In this document: positions 29,103 to 38,415 of the stretch, one piece after another | Position numbering within the stretch: the stretch's first letter is position 1 | How the letters are laid out: each line of letters begins with the position of its first letter | Assembly (NCBI GenBank): GCA_001302245.1 | Contig: LGYU01000010.1 | Coordinates: 124,001 to 188,000 of the forward strand | DNA from: Chitinophagaceae bacterium PMP191F | GTDB taxonomy: Bacteria > Bacteroidota > Bacteroidia > Chitinophagales > Chitinophagaceae | Reading direction: 5' to 3' | DNA length: 64,000 bases | The notes under the pieces: generated by a model | Seen by the model: only the letters and a program-made list of their open reading frames with translations | Told to the model about the DNA's origin: nothing | Databases searched by the model: none | Position numbers and translations under genes: made by a program

Positions 29103-30131
29103 TTATTTTGCTGCCGATATCTTCTTCATCAGCATTTCGGGCTCGTTGGTAGTGATCAGGTCTGCCTTCTGCTGTAACAAAGCATCCATAACAGGGCCAT
29201 CATTTACGGTCCACGCATTTACAGAAAGCTTTAACTGCTGTGCCTGCGCAATCCATTCCGGATGTTTCTGAAATACTGAATAATGATAATCAATGCCGGT
29301 AAATTTATATGCAGCTACCTGTTCTGGCGACAGGTCTCCTTTCAGGTAAGCAACCTGTGCAAAAGGATCCAGTTGCAGTACACGTTTTAAAACTGCGGTA
29401 TCAAAACTGATATAGATCACCCATGCCTGTGCTTTCTGGCGCACCACTTCAGCTACAGATTTATCCGTTAGCGCTTTTACATATTCAGGACCTGCATTGC
29501 TTTTGATCTCCAGGTATAACTCTGTCGAAAATTGTTTTGTACCGGTAGTGATATATTGCTGTAAAGTAGGCAGTGTTTCACCGTTTGACAGTTTTTTGAT
29601 AAACAGGTCTTTTGCCGGTGTAGTAGCGATCCTCATGCCTTCCATATCCGGATCATGATGAATGACCAATACTGAATCAGAAGTCATGTGTACATCAAAT
29701 TCGCTGCCCTGGCATCCCATATCAATGGCATGTTTCAATGAAGCAATGGAATTTTCTGTAGCACCTGTATTTTTCCATGCACCACGGTGTGCCACTACTT
29801 TGTTGCGGGCAAAATTATCTTCCAGCAGTAAAAAGTCTGCGCTTATTTTTTTCTTTTTATAAGTACCTGTTACGGTAATTTCCAGTGAAGCGGGCAATGA
29901 CTGGCTTTTACCGGGTTTAATACACAGTTCGTTGCGGGAATTGAAATACAGCCATGCACTACCCTTTCCCTTCAGTTTATACACGTAGGGCAAGCTGTCT
30001 GTTACGTACGCTTCTGCTATCACGCTATCTGTTTTGTGATAACGGTAAGCGGATAATAACAACCTGTTTTGTGCAGATGCTACTGAAGCCATAATTGTAC
30101 AGATTGCCACCAATAAGGTTACTTTTTTCAT
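29103..30131 (-). CDS. Glycerophosphodiester phosphodiesterase (GDPD), exported
   Basis: A 342-aa protein with signal peptide (cleaved after ASVASA), a beta-rich N-terminal region to about 105, then a GDPD TIM barrel. Catalytic features are clear: AHRG (His115, Arg116), TENS (Glu126), EFDVHMT (Glu144, Asp146), IHHD near 158, LYLEIK for the later metal Glu, and NAWTVND near the end. It hydrolyses glycerophosphodiesters to glycerol-3-phosphate and an alcohol, with a divalent metal. It stands alone, convergent with lacI. Periplasmic phosphate or glycerol scavenging is the expected role. Confidence 0.92.
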   Translation of the reverse strand: MKKVTLLVAICTIMASVASAQNRLLLSAYRYHKTDSVIAEAYVTDSLPYVYKLKGKGSAWLYFNSRNELCIKPGKSQSLPASLEITVTGTYKKKKISADFLLLEDNFARNKVVAHRGAWKNTGATENSIASLKHAIDMGCQGSEFDVHMTSDSVLVIHHDPDMEGMRIATTPAKDLFIKKLSNGETLPTLQQYITTGTKQFSTELYLEIKSNAGPEYVKALTDKSVAEVVRQKAQAWVIYISFDTAVLKRVLQLDPFAQVAYLKGDLSPEQVAAYKFTGIDYHYSVFQKHPEWIAQAQQLKLSVNAWTVNDGPVMDALLQQKADLITTNEPEMLMKKISAAK

Positions 30132-30364
30132 GAACCGGGCGATTTCTTTTAATGATTAAACAATGGTTCAGGCCTGACCTGTTACTGAGAAGAAGCACAT
30201 ACTGTGAAACAGATCATTCCCCGGCCCTAAAAGTAAGTGATTGAAAAGAATTAACCGGTTGAAAACCTATTAAAAAAGTGTAAACATAAAGCGGGCGTGC
30301 ATTGCAGCAACCGGGATGCTTATTTGCTACATATCAACTAACATGCAAGAACTTATACCACTTC

Positions 30365-30568
30365 TCAGGTACCATTGTTTCCAATAGTGTACGAAAGGCC
30401 ATTGCTCATAACATATATTTCACGTCCGGCTGCATCTGCAATTCTTTTCTGCTCATATACCCGTATCCCGTTATTCTCGCGGGTAAGATATACCAGTAAT
30501 GCGGCAACGGTGGGAGGCACTTCATGCAACCACTGCTCATCATTTTCACGTACAAATGCCTGGCTCAT
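30365..30568 (-). CDS. Small conserved hypothetical protein
   Basis: A 67-aa soluble protein, start chosen at MSQAFVRENDEQWLHEVPP (nine codons inside the open frame), followed by TVAALLVYLTRENNGIRVYE and ending YVMSNGLSYTIGNNG. I recall very similar short proteins in Chitinophagaceae and relatives, annotated only as hypothetical. It is divergent from the SGNH hydrolase. No function can be proposed. Confidence 0.7.
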   Translation of the reverse strand: MSQAFVRENDEQWLHEVPPTVAALLVYLTRENNGIRVYEQKRIADAAGREIYVMSNGLSYTIGNNGT

Positions 30569-30698
30569 ATAGGTGATTTTGTATAAGTTGTACAAAGCTA
30601 CAACATCTTCCGTCAGAGTACCTGCCTGGCCTGTACTTTATGATTTTTTTTCATTATACGAGGTAAACTGTCCCGCACTGTTTTCCGTATATTTTTAT

Positions 30699-31421
30699 AT
30701 GAGGCGTCTGATAGTACTGGCATTTTGCATGCCTGCATGGTTATTTTTGTCTTACAATTGTAGTAAGAAAATATCAACAGGTAGCAATGTTACCATTACA
30801 CCCCCCAACACCGACTCCAGCGGAAAAAGTTTCCTGGCACTGGGTGACTCCTATACCATCGGCCAATCAGTAGATATTACCCTGCGCTTTCCTGCACAAA
30901 CCGCTTCCTGGCTTACCGGCAACGGTTTACGCGTTAAAACCCCTCAATATATTGCCACCACCGGCTGGACAACCATCAATCTGCAGAATGCCATACAACA
31001 GGCCGATCTGCGCAATACATTCGATATTGTAAGCCTGCTGATCGGTGTAAATGATCAATACCAGCATCTTGATACCAGCGGCTATCGCATCCGTTTTGAA
31101 CAGCTATTGCAAACCAGTATTCAACTGGCAGGTAATCAAAAAGCACATGTTTTTGTATTAAGCATTCCCGACTACAGTGTTACACCTTTTGCACAGGGCA
31201 GCAACACTGCACAGATCAGTAAAGAAATAGACTGGTTTAACAATATTAACAGGCAGATCACCGAACAATACCGTTGCCATTATCTCTACATTACACAGCT
31301 TACACGTGCAGCTGCCACAGATGCATCCCTGCTGGCGCCCGATGGCCTACACCCTTCCGGTAAAGAATACAAAATATGGGCTGATTCCCTGGCACCTGTT
31401 ATTAAAGCTGCGTTGCAATAA
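30699..31421 (+). CDS. SGNH/GDSL hydrolase, putative lipoprotein
   Basis: The start at 30699 gives a 240-aa protein with signal MRRLIVLAFCMPAWLFLSYNC; the Cys at 21 may be lipidated, although the lipobox is not canonical. Four SGNH blocks are visible: ALGDSYT with Ser51, a Gly in ATTGW, LIGVNDQ with Asn118, and DGLHPS with Asp215/His218. The 42 upstream codons of the open frame have no coding character. It is a small, single-domain lysophospholipase/esterase-like enzyme. It precedes the SDR gene by 81 bp on the same strand; the substrate is unknown. Confidence 0.88.
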   Translation: MRRLIVLAFCMPAWLFLSYNCSKKISTGSNVTITPPNTDSSGKSFLALGDSYTIGQSVDITLRFPAQTASWLTGNGLRVKTPQYIATTGWTTINLQNAIQQADLRNTFDIVSLLIGVNDQYQHLDTSGYRIRFEQLLQTSIQLAGNQKAHVFVLSIPDYSVTPFAQGSNTAQISKEIDWFNNINRQITEQYRCHYLYITQLTRAAATDASLLAPDGLHPSGKEYKIWADSLAPVIKAALQ

Positions 31422-31472
31422 TCTGTTACTACATTTCATTGCCCGGGTATTTTATCAACAACAACGGAATAT

Positions 31473-31480
31473 TACCTTTG
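31473..31480 (+). promoter_or_regulatory. Candidate -7 box for the SDR gene
   Basis: TACCTTTG matches TAnnTTTG, 22 bp before the ATG at 31503. No TTTG is found at the -33 position, so the call is tentative. Confidence 0.4.
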
Positions 31481-31502
31481 CCCGCAAACCAACCTGCATA
31501 CC

Positions 31503-32237
31503 ATGCATACTTCTCCGGGAAAAGTTGTACTGATACTGGGCGCCAATTCTGATGTTGCCAAAGAAGCCATTCAGCTATATGTTGAAAAAGGGTATTTTGT
31601 CATTGCCGCTTCACGCAGCACTACAGCATTACAGGACTTTTTACGGCAAAGAGATATTCCACAGGCGAAGGTCAGCATACTTCATTTTGATGCAGTGTCA
31701 TTTGATACACACCGGGCATTTTATGATGCATTGCCTTTTAAACCACATATTGTGCTGTATGCCGCAGGTTTTCTGAAAAACAATGAAGAGGCTTTGACAG
31801 ACTGGGCAGGAAGTTTCCAGATGATGCAAGTACATTACTGCGGTGCAGTATCCATACTCAACATCATTGCGATGGATAACAGCAATAAGCAACTTGAAAG
31901 GATCATTGGATTGTCTTCTCTTTCAGGTGTACGCGGACGCAAAAGCAATTTCATTTATGGCAGTACCAAAGCTGCTTTTACACAATACCTGGCAGGTTTG
32001 CGCCAGTATCTTTTTGCAAAAAACATTACTGTAAATGTGATCGTGGCAGGCTATATCCGAAGTAAGATGACTGCAGGCCTCAGTTTACCCGGATCGCTGA
32101 TGCTGGAACCTGTATTCATTGCAAAGGCTGTTGTAAACGCCGGTAAACGTTTTACCATGGTACCCGGTCTGAAATGGAAGATCATTTATAACATTCTGCG
32201 AATATTACCGGAAAGCCTGGTAGCAAAGCTGCCTTAG
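31503..32237 (+). CDS. Short-chain dehydrogenase/reductase
   Basis: A 244-aa cytosolic SDR with the NAD(P)-binding motif ILGANSDVA (residues 11-19), YAAG at about 86-89 in place of NNAG, Ser138/139, and the catalytic Tyr152-xxx-Lys156 (YGSTK). The sequence pattern, including the GYIRSKMT region, is close to the DprE2-like group (decaprenylphosphoryl-2-keto-ribose reductases), but no DprE1 partner is in the window, so the substrate is open. Its stop overlaps the convergent ArsR gene end by four bases. Confidence 0.85.
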   Translation: MHTSPGKVVLILGANSDVAKEAIQLYVEKGYFVIAASRSTTALQDFLRQRDIPQAKVSILHFDAVSFDTHRAFYDALPFKPHIVLYAAGFLKNNEEALTDWAGSFQMMQVHYCGAVSILNIIAMDNSNKQLERIIGLSSLSGVRGRKSNFIYGSTKAAFTQYLAGLRQYLFAKNITVNVIVAGYIRSKMTAGLSLPGSLMLEPVFIAKAVVNAGKRFTMVPGLKWKIIYNILRILPESLVAKLP

Positions 32238-32920
32238 CGCGATGCTGCTGATATCTTAAAATGTTTGTACAACTGTTGTTGTCCTTTGGACGTAATGATG
32301 ATCGCGCGGGAGTTTTTTGTTCTGCGCAGCCAATCCTCCGCCAGCATAATATCCAGCAGTGCACTTCCAACAGAACCCGCTACATGGTAACGCCGTTCGC
32401 TCCAGTCAAGGCAGGGCCGTACTATGGGTCTTCGCTGCTGAGACAAAGCATCCATATCCACACCAAAATTCTTCAGCCATTTATTGCCTTTATCGCTTAT
32501 TGTAAAAGCTTTTTCTGATTGTACCAGTATCTTCTGTTGCAACAGGCTGTCTGCTATGGCAACGCCCGTTTTCCCTGCCAGGTGATCATAACAGGTTCTG
32601 CAATATTTGATCGCTGTATTGCTATCCGGCTGTTTTTTGCTGATTGCATTTACAGGCACCAGGGTAGCCAATGCTTCCACAGCATACGCTACTTCTTTCC
32701 GCGCAAAACGATAATACTTGTGTCTGCCCTGGCTTTCTACCATCAGCAATTCCGCCTGCAATAATTTCTGCAGATGCATGCTCATATTCTGTGGTGTGGT
32801 ATCGGCAGCCATTGCCAGCTCTGTAGCAGTAAATGCTTTTCCATCCAGCAATGTCCACAACACAGTAGCACGTGTAGGATCACCTACCAAGGCTGCCACT
32901 TCTTTAAAATGTTGTTCCAT
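32234..32920 (-). CDS. ArsR-type winged-helix regulator with C-terminal extension
   Basis: A 228-aa protein starting MEQHFKEVAALVGDPTRATVL (six more codons are open upstream). The winged helix (about 5-75) reads ATELAMAADTTPQNMSMHLQKL then LLMVESQGRHKYYRF, typical of ArsR. The C-terminal 130 residues include CRTCYDHLAGKTGVAIADSLL, YHVAGSVGSALLD and a final winged-helix-like part, as in ArsR proteins encoded beside ABM monooxygenase genes. CRTC is a possible metal or redox site. It is divergent from the ABM gene at 33202, which it probably controls. Confidence 0.88.
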   Translation of the reverse strand: MEQHFKEVAALVGDPTRATVLWTLLDGKAFTATELAMAADTTPQNMSMHLQKLLQAELLMVESQGRHKYYRFARKEVAYAVEALATLVPVNAISKKQPDSNTAIKYCRTCYDHLAGKTGVAIADSLLQQKILVQSEKAFTISDKGNKWLKNFGVDMDALSQQRRPIVRPCLDWSERRYHVAGSVGSALLDIMLAEDWLRRTKNSRAIIITSKGQQQLYKHFKISAASR

Positions 32921-33109
32921 ATTACAAGCATAGTTCATTTTATAATGAACTGTACAGGTATAAAATTATCTAATCTTGCAGTAGCAACAACCATATTAAC
33001 AATAAAAAAACAGGATTGCTTTCTACCGGCAGTACATATTTTTTATGCACTGCCATGAACACAGGACATTGCATTTTCTTAATCAACAACCAAAATCGTT
33101 GTATCAGTT

Positions 33110-33164
33110 CCGGCGGGTGATACACCCGCCGGGCAGCGATACCCTGGCATGGGTCTTACCCGCC
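33110..33164 (-). repeat. Dispersed multi-hairpin intergenic repeat, copy A
   Basis: Read on the minus strand, it aligns with the element at 56126. A hairpin-1 remnant (33146-33164, GGCGGGT AAGA then CCCATGCC), a GGG/CCC middle part, and a perfect hairpin 3 with arms CCGGCGGGTG and CACCCGCCGG and a 3-base loop (33110-33132). It lies between the divergent ArsR and ABM genes. Confidence 0.65.
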
Positions 33165-33201
33165 ACGTTTAATTCATCACATTCAATCAACAATACGCTA
33201 T

Positions 33202-33546
33202 ATGATCGCAGTAATATTTGAAGTGATACCGCATGAGCAACATGCGCAAACTTACCTGGACATTGCAGCCACGCTACGTCCGGAACTGGAAAAGATACCG
33301 GGTTTTATTTCCATTGAAAGATTTCAAAGCCTTTCCATACCGGTTAAAATATTGTCATTGTCTTTCTGGAGCAATGAAGAGAGTATACAGGCTTGGCGTA
33401 CACTGGAAGTACACCGTATGGCACAGGCAAAAGGACGAGCCTTTATTTTTAAGGATTATCACCTGCGCATTGCATCTGTGCACCGCAATTATGGCCTGCA
33501 CGATCGTGCACAGGCACCGGCAGACAGCCAGGCTTTTCACCACTAA
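33202..33546 (+). CDS. Antibiotic biosynthesis monooxygenase (ABM) domain protein
   Basis: A 114-aa ferredoxin-fold protein: MIAVIFEVIPHEQHAQTYLD opening, FISIERFQSLSIPVKILSLSFW core, ESIQAWRTLEVHRMAQAKGR, then FIFKDYHLRI. This is the ABM/DUF dimeric alpha-beta barrel pattern with the WR...H region common to small heme-free monooxygenases and to heme-degrading relatives. It is divergent from an ArsR regulator, a frequent pairing. The stop is 11 bp from the convergent LytTR gene. The substrate is unknown. Confidence 0.88.
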   Translation: MIAVIFEVIPHEQHAQTYLDIAATLRPELEKIPGFISIERFQSLSIPVKILSLSFWSNEESIQAWRTLEVHRMAQAKGRAFIFKDYHLRIASVHRNYGLHDRAQAPADSQAFHH

Positions 33547-33557
33547 CCGGCTGATCA

Positions 33558-34313
33558 TTAAAGGATCTGTTGCAGTGCTTCTTTTACATCCATCCGATGG
33601 GCCTTTGATACGGGGATCCTCGTTTTGTCGTTCAGCAATAGTGTGCCGCCATCCTCTTTCAGATAGCTTTTTACAAAACGTGTATTGACAAGGTGCGACT
33701 GATGCGTACGTACAAAACCATACGGTTGAAGTAAACCGGCAAAGTCCTTCAGTGTTTTACAAACCAGCAGGTTTTCCCCGGTATCCAGAAATACATGGCA
33801 GTAATTGCTGGATGCTTCACAACGGATGATGGATATTACTGTAGCATACCGTATTTCGCTCTGTAATGGCAAAGCTATCTTCTGCTGTTCTTTATTACCG
33901 GTGGTAATAAATGCCAGCAGGTTTTCAATACTGTGATCTTTGTGTTTACCTGCAATACGGCTTGCAGCCTTTTCTATAGCAGTCTGCAGATCTGGCAGTG
34001 TAACAGGTTTCAGCAGGTAGTCGAGCGCAGAGAATTTGATGGCCCTGATACCATACTGGTCATGCGCAGTGATAAAGATCACTTCAAAATCAATACGGCT
34101 GAATTTTGTAAGCAGATCAAAACCCGATTCACCGGGCATCTGTATATCAAGTAATACCAGGTCTGGCCGGTGCTGAACAATGGCCGCATAAGCATCTGCC
34201 GTATTGGATGCAGTTGCCACCACCTGCACCTGGGGAAAATATTGTTGCAATAACCGTTGCAGGTATTCAACGTTATTCAGTTCGTCATCTACTATAATAC
34301 TTTTAATGACCAT
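33558..34313 (-). CDS. LytTR-family response regulator
   Basis: A 251-aa regulator: receiver domain (1-120) with acidic pair Asp9/Asp10, phospho-acceptor Asp56 in LVLLDIQMPG, Thr in FITAH and Lys in LLKPV; then a LytTR DNA-binding domain (about 150-250) with VISIIRCEASSNYCHVFL, FVRTHQSHLVNTRFV and the C-terminal RIPVSKAHR. It follows the histidine kinase gene by 6 bp, so the two form a LytS/LytR-type pair co-transcribed with the TlpA gene. Confidence 0.95.
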   Translation of the reverse strand: MVIKSIIVDDELNNVEYLQRLLQQYFPQVQVVATASNTADAYAAIVQHRPDLVLLDIQMPGESGFDLLTKFSRIDFEVIFITAHDQYGIRAIKFSALDYLLKPVTLPDLQTAIEKAASRIAGKHKDHSIENLLAFITTGNKEQQKIALPLQSEIRYATVISIIRCEASSNYCHVFLDTGENLLVCKTLKDFAGLLQPYGFVRTHQSHLVNTRFVKSYLKEDGGTLLLNDKTRIPVSKAHRMDVKEALQQIL

Positions 34314-34319
34314 ACACAG

Positions 34320-36119
34320 CTAAATTAACCAATCCTTTAATTGTATTGTTACCGCTGTACCTTCATTGCCAGACGTTATATAATAACTCACAGTTTCACT
34401 CCCATACATATCGTTTAGCAGTTGCACCCGGTCGCGCAATAACTGAAGTCCCATACCGGTATTGTCTGCATAAGCTACGGGCGATTGCATTCCCCCGCCG
34501 TTATCACTGACTGTAAATATCAATGATTGTTCAACAGCCTTCATGCTAATTGTAATGATCCCTTCGCCTTTCAAAGCCGCTACACCGTGCTTCACAGCAT
34601 TCTCTACAAACGGCTGCAATAACATGGCAGGTATTTCCGTATTGATAACATCGGGTATGTCTGTAACAATATTGTATGTAAAAGGAATACGCAGTTGCTC
34701 CATCTGCAGGTAAGTGTGCAGCATGTGCAATTCATCTTCCAGGTTTATTAGTTCCTGTCCGCTGGTTTCCAGTACCGTACGTGTAAGCGATGAAAATTCT
34801 GACAAATAACGTGAAGCAGCTTCCGTTTCTTTTTTACCCAGCAGGTTCTGAATGGCACTTAATGCATTGAACAGGAAATGCGGGTTCAACTGGTTCTGCA
34901 GGTTACGCAACTGCATTTGTTTTACCTGTTTACTACGTTCAGCTTTTTTCAGCTTATTCCTGTTATACCGGTAATAACTATAAAAACCGGCTGTGACCAG
35001 TAAAACTGCCCCCAGTATATAAGGAAATAACTGTTTTAATGAATACTTCCTGGCCAAACCCACAGGCTGCAATACCTCGAAAGGAATATCCAGCAGCCAT
35101 TTACGATGTGCAGTTGAATTAAAGAAATAAACATTACCAACTATAAACCTGTATTTTCCGGGTTGTGCAAAAAGCGCCGCATTAATACGTATGGTTGGCT
35201 CATTGAAATAAAAACTGATTTCCGAGGTATCAGTCTTCCCGTCAATATTTCTTTCCAGCAACGCTTTATAACCGAATGTTTCCTGCACATTGTCAAAATC
35301 AAAAATTGCGTACAGGTATTCTTTATCTCCCGGTAGTTTCAGGTTGTGCAGTACACCTGTTACAGGATCTTTGCGTGTTGCGTGTTTCTGACGAAGCAGT
35401 GTTGCATCCAGAAAACCATTCATTCCTACAATGTTATCCTCTTTAAAATACACCCTTGTCTGCTGCAACGATAATGCTGCCGGCACCGGCCAGTTCACTA
35501 CCAGCCCCCCGCTGATCAGCCCTGTTTTTTTATTACGGACTTCCAGCAGCATATATTTCCTGTAAAAACAGAGTTCTCCGAAAACAGCATACCTGTAGCC
35601 CGTTTGCGGCACCGTTTTGAACGCAGTAAAATTGCTCCAGTCCTTATATACAACACTATCATTTAAAACAATCCTGTACTGAAAGCTATCCGCATTGCCG
35701 GGATGAATGCCTATTGCAATAACAGATACAGCAGAAGAATCGAAAACATTGTACGAATCATATTTCCTGCTGAATATCCTTAGTTTATATCCGAAATAGC
35801 CTTCTGCCCTGGCATTAAACCGAACGCCCAGCCCTGTAGCCGGCAACGGCTTGCATATCATCCGGGTACTGTCTTCGATCATCCCCCCTTTAAATCCCCA
35901 GAATTCCTGTGAAGCTCCATGAAAAGTGTGCAGATCTTTTTCAAGGATACTGTAGTTATTCTCCCAGGTGGTTCCGTCGGCATTATAATGCATCACATTA
36001 AAATGATAATACTCTCCCGCCGGGTATGCCTTTTGTGCCTGTGAACATACAGGCAGCACTGCTGATAGCAGTGCTGCTGCAATTACTTTCATAAACAGGT
36101 ATCGCCACAGGTTATTCAT
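34320..36119 (-). CDS. Sensor histidine kinase, LytS/YesM type
   Basis: A 599-aa kinase with a signal-like N-terminus (cleavage near VCSQAQ), a large beta-rich periplasmic region (about 30-355), one membrane helix (about 364-383, FPYILGAVLLVTAGFYSYY), a short charged coil (KLKKAERSKQVKQMQL), and the His_kinase domain with phospho-acceptor His414 in LNPHFLFNAL. The ATPase part shows PAMLLQPFVENAVKHG and DNGGGM. Pairs with the LytTR regulator downstream. The periplasmic domain is not one I recognise, so the signal is unknown. It lies 16 bp behind the TlpA gene. Confidence 0.95.
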   Translation of the reverse strand: MNNLWRYLFMKVIAAALLSAVLPVCSQAQKAYPAGEYYHFNVMHYNADGTTWENNYSILEKDLHTFHGASQEFWGFKGGMIEDSTRMICKPLPATGLGVRFNARAEGYFGYKLRIFSRKYDSYNVFDSSAVSVIAIGIHPGNADSFQYRIVLNDSVVYKDWSNFTAFKTVPQTGYRYAVFGELCFYRKYMLLEVRNKKTGLISGGLVVNWPVPAALSLQQTRVYFKEDNIVGMNGFLDATLLRQKHATRKDPVTGVLHNLKLPGDKEYLYAIFDFDNVQETFGYKALLERNIDGKTDTSEISFYFNEPTIRINAALFAQPGKYRFIVGNVYFFNSTAHRKWLLDIPFEVLQPVGLARKYSLKQLFPYILGAVLLVTAGFYSYYRYNRNKLKKAERSKQVKQMQLRNLQNQLNPHFLFNALSAIQNLLGKKETEAASRYLSEFSSLTRTVLETSGQELINLEDELHMLHTYLQMEQLRIPFTYNIVTDIPDVINTEIPAMLLQPFVENAVKHGVAALKGEGIITISMKAVEQSLIFTVSDNGGGMQSPVAYADNTGMGLQLLRDRVQLLNDMYGSETVSYYITSGNEGTAVTIQLKDWLI

Positions 36120-36135
36120 TCCTGTAATTTAAAAG

Positions 36136-37248
36136 TTATTTTGCCGCCATCAGTTGTTTTTCAATGACACTGCTCAATTCATTTTTGCCATAGCCAGATG
36201 AGGCGAAAACGATCTTTCCTTCGGGATCTAATAAGAAAAAAGAAGGATACCCTGTTACACCGTATTTCATTACGATCTCGCTGTACCAGCCTTTTCCGTC
36301 CCACAGGTACAGCCAGTCAGGACGATCTCTTTTCATTCCTTTCAGCCAGGTATCCCGCGATGCATCAACATTAAAACTAACAATGGCCAGTTTATCATTG
36401 TATTTACTGATCAGTGCTTTCATTTCGCCTATTGCCATTATACAGGGGCCACAATAAGTTTCAGTAAAATCAAGCAGCACATATTTGCCCACCATTTCTG
36501 AAAGCCGGCGCCTGTTACCTGATGAATCTGTCGCTTCAAAATCATAAAACCTGTCTCCCTTTTTAAGTGGCTTACCTACCAGCAGAAATGTCTGTATAGC
36601 TCTCGCATGATGATAATCTTTATATGGCGATTGCAGTGTATTGTATAAGCTCCTGATGACAGCAGTATCCATTTTGCTTTTCAGGTAGAACAACTCTTTG
36701 ACACCTGCATAGGAATTAATGTATTTCATTACAAATGCACGTCTTACCGAATCCGTAATATCGTCGAGCACCTTTACCTGTTTCCAGATACTTTTCTGTA
36801 ATTCGGGGTTTTCATTTTTATTCATCAGCGGTATAGCAATACTTGTCAGGCTATCTCTTGAATGATACAGCAAGCCGGTCTGCCTGTTTAAGATATTCTC
36901 TACATCCTGGATCTTTGAACCGGTGATCTGCATAAAAAAAGGCATATCCTTACTGCTGCCTTTTACAGTTACGGTTTCATTGCCCATAAAAAGATTACAG
37001 TAATAAAAGCTGTCTTTGGTAGATGTATGCAACCATAATGAGCGGGGACCATCTGTAAACGTGCCTTTCATAGTAAAAACACCGCTGGTCATAACAGCAC
37101 TATCAACAACCCGGTCAAGATCAATATCTTTCAGCCAGAACTTAGTACCATTTTTGAACCCGCTTATTTTCCCTTTAATAACATATTGCTGTGCAGTGGC
37201 TGCAGAGGTGATGCAACAGGCCAGTATGCCTGCCAGTAATTTTTTCAT
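36136..37248 (-). CDS. TlpA-like thiol:disulfide protein with N-terminal DUF4369-like domain
   Basis: A 370-aa exported protein (signal to TSAATAQ). Residues 22-115 form a beta domain opening YVIKGKISGFKNGTKFWLKD, as in DUF4369 proteins. A helical linker follows (about 115-225), then a thioredoxin fold with DFEATDSSGNRRRLSEMVGK and the active site TYCGPC (Cys266, Cys269), and YGVTGYPSFFLLDPEG with the cis-Pro. Such proteins act as periplasmic or outer-surface thiol oxidoreductases in Bacteroidota. It is the first gene of a likely three-gene operon with the kinase and LytTR regulator, an unusual combination that hints at redox or envelope sensing (inference). Confidence 0.92.
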   Translation of the reverse strand: MKKLLAGILACCITSAATAQQYVIKGKISGFKNGTKFWLKDIDLDRVVDSAVMTSGVFTMKGTFTDGPRSLWLHTSTKDSFYYCNLFMGNETVTVKGSSKDMPFFMQITGSKIQDVENILNRQTGLLYHSRDSLTSIAIPLMNKNENPELQKSIWKQVKVLDDITDSVRRAFVMKYINSYAGVKELFYLKSKMDTAVIRSLYNTLQSPYKDYHHARAIQTFLLVGKPLKKGDRFYDFEATDSSGNRRRLSEMVGKYVLLDFTETYCGPCIMAIGEMKALISKYNDKLAIVSFNVDASRDTWLKGMKRDRPDWLYLWDGKGWYSEIVMKYGVTGYPSFFLLDPEGKIVFASSGYGKNELSSVIEKQLMAAK

Positions 37249-37351
37249 GGCTTTTTTTATACCAAAAATGACGGGAAAGCGTCTTTTTTCAAAGCGCTAC
37301 CAAGTATTCAGCCATTTTCACTGAGAATCCGGACGGTGTTCAGCCGGAAAT

Positions 37352-38326
37352 CTATTGGGCATGCCACATGTGTTCTGAAGAAAGGGCCACGTATATCATA
37401 TCGCCTTCTGCATAGTGACTATCAAGCGATTTGACCGTTACTATCTGGTTCATCAGCAATACTTCTATTTCGTATGAACTACCAAGGAAAAGAATGCTTG
37501 TCACTTTTGCGGGAATACCCCCTGCTTCCGCAGTCACTATTTTAAAACTTCCCGGACGCACCAACATGGATTGCCCTTTGGTATCTACGCCCAATGCAGC
37601 GGCTGTTTGTGTGCTGACCATACTGTAGCTGCCCATAATGCCAGCTACATATTCGTTAATGGGTTGCCAGTATATCTGTAACGGGCCGCCTTTCTGTATT
37701 ACACGGCCATCTTTCATGATTAATACCTCATCCGCCCACGAAAGCACATCCTGCGGATCGTGCGACACCAGCAGACAGGATATTTTCAATTGTTCTCCAA
37801 TATCACGGATCGCTGCTTTCAGAATACTTTTATGGATCATATCCAGGTTTGAAAATGGTTCATCCAGCAAAAAAAGCCGTGGAGACATGATCAGTAAACG
37901 CGCCATAGCAATACGCTGTTTTTCACCACCGGAAAGCTGGTTGCTCTTCCGTTGCAACAGGTGATCAATACGGCAAACTTTGTAGAGTGCCATAGCCTGC
38001 TCATCTGAAAGCGTATTGGCATAATCCAGTATCTCTTCTACGCGGTAGGAGTTGCGCAGTTCGTAATGCTGCGATAAATAGGCAATATGCTGGTGACCGG
38101 GTATCAGCTTTTCAAGCGGGCCTTTTACACGTTTGCCTTCAAATACCACTTCCCCGCTGTCCGGCTGGATCAGTCCCGCAATGATCTTGCACAAAGTACT
38201 TTTGCCGGAACCGGATTCACCGGCAATAGCCACTCTTTGAAACGGGTATTGGGCAAAACTGATATCCTTTAGCTCAAAATCGTCGCCTTCCTTCCTGTTG
38301 ATTCCCGATACTTTTAAAAAATTCAT
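37352..38326 (-). CDS. ABC transporter ATP-binding protein with TOBE-like tail
   Basis: A 324-aa ATPase with Walker A GESGSGKST (36-44), Q-loop YLSQHYE, signature LSGGEKQR, Walker B LFLLDEPFSNLD and switch His in LVSHDP. After about residue 225 comes a beta-barrel tail (MLVRPGSFKIV, VTSILFLGSSYEIEVLL) of the TOBE type found in import ATPases of the PotA/CysA group. No permease or binding protein gene is adjacent, so the partner must be elsewhere. It follows the M90 peptidase gene by 89 bp. The substrate is unknown. Confidence 0.92.
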   Translation of the reverse strand: MNFLKVSGINRKEGDDFELKDISFAQYPFQRVAIAGESGSGKSTLCKIIAGLIQPDSGEVVFEGKRVKGPLEKLIPGHQHIAYLSQHYELRNSYRVEEILDYANTLSDEQAMALYKVCRIDHLLQRKSNQLSGGEKQRIAMARLLIMSPRLFLLDEPFSNLDMIHKSILKAAIRDIGEQLKISCLLVSHDPQDVLSWADEVLIMKDGRVIQKGGPLQIYWQPINEYVAGIMGSYSMVSTQTAAALGVDTKGQSMLVRPGSFKIVTAEAGGIPAKVTSILFLGSSYEIEVLLMNQIVTVKSLDSHYAEGDMIYVALSSEHMWHAQ

Positions 38327-38415
38327 AGTAACAGCTAAAAAAACCTTTTAGGCGGCAAAAATACCCTGATTTACATGAAAAAGTTCGGGTTTATTGAAAT
38401 TCAGGAAGTTCAAAG

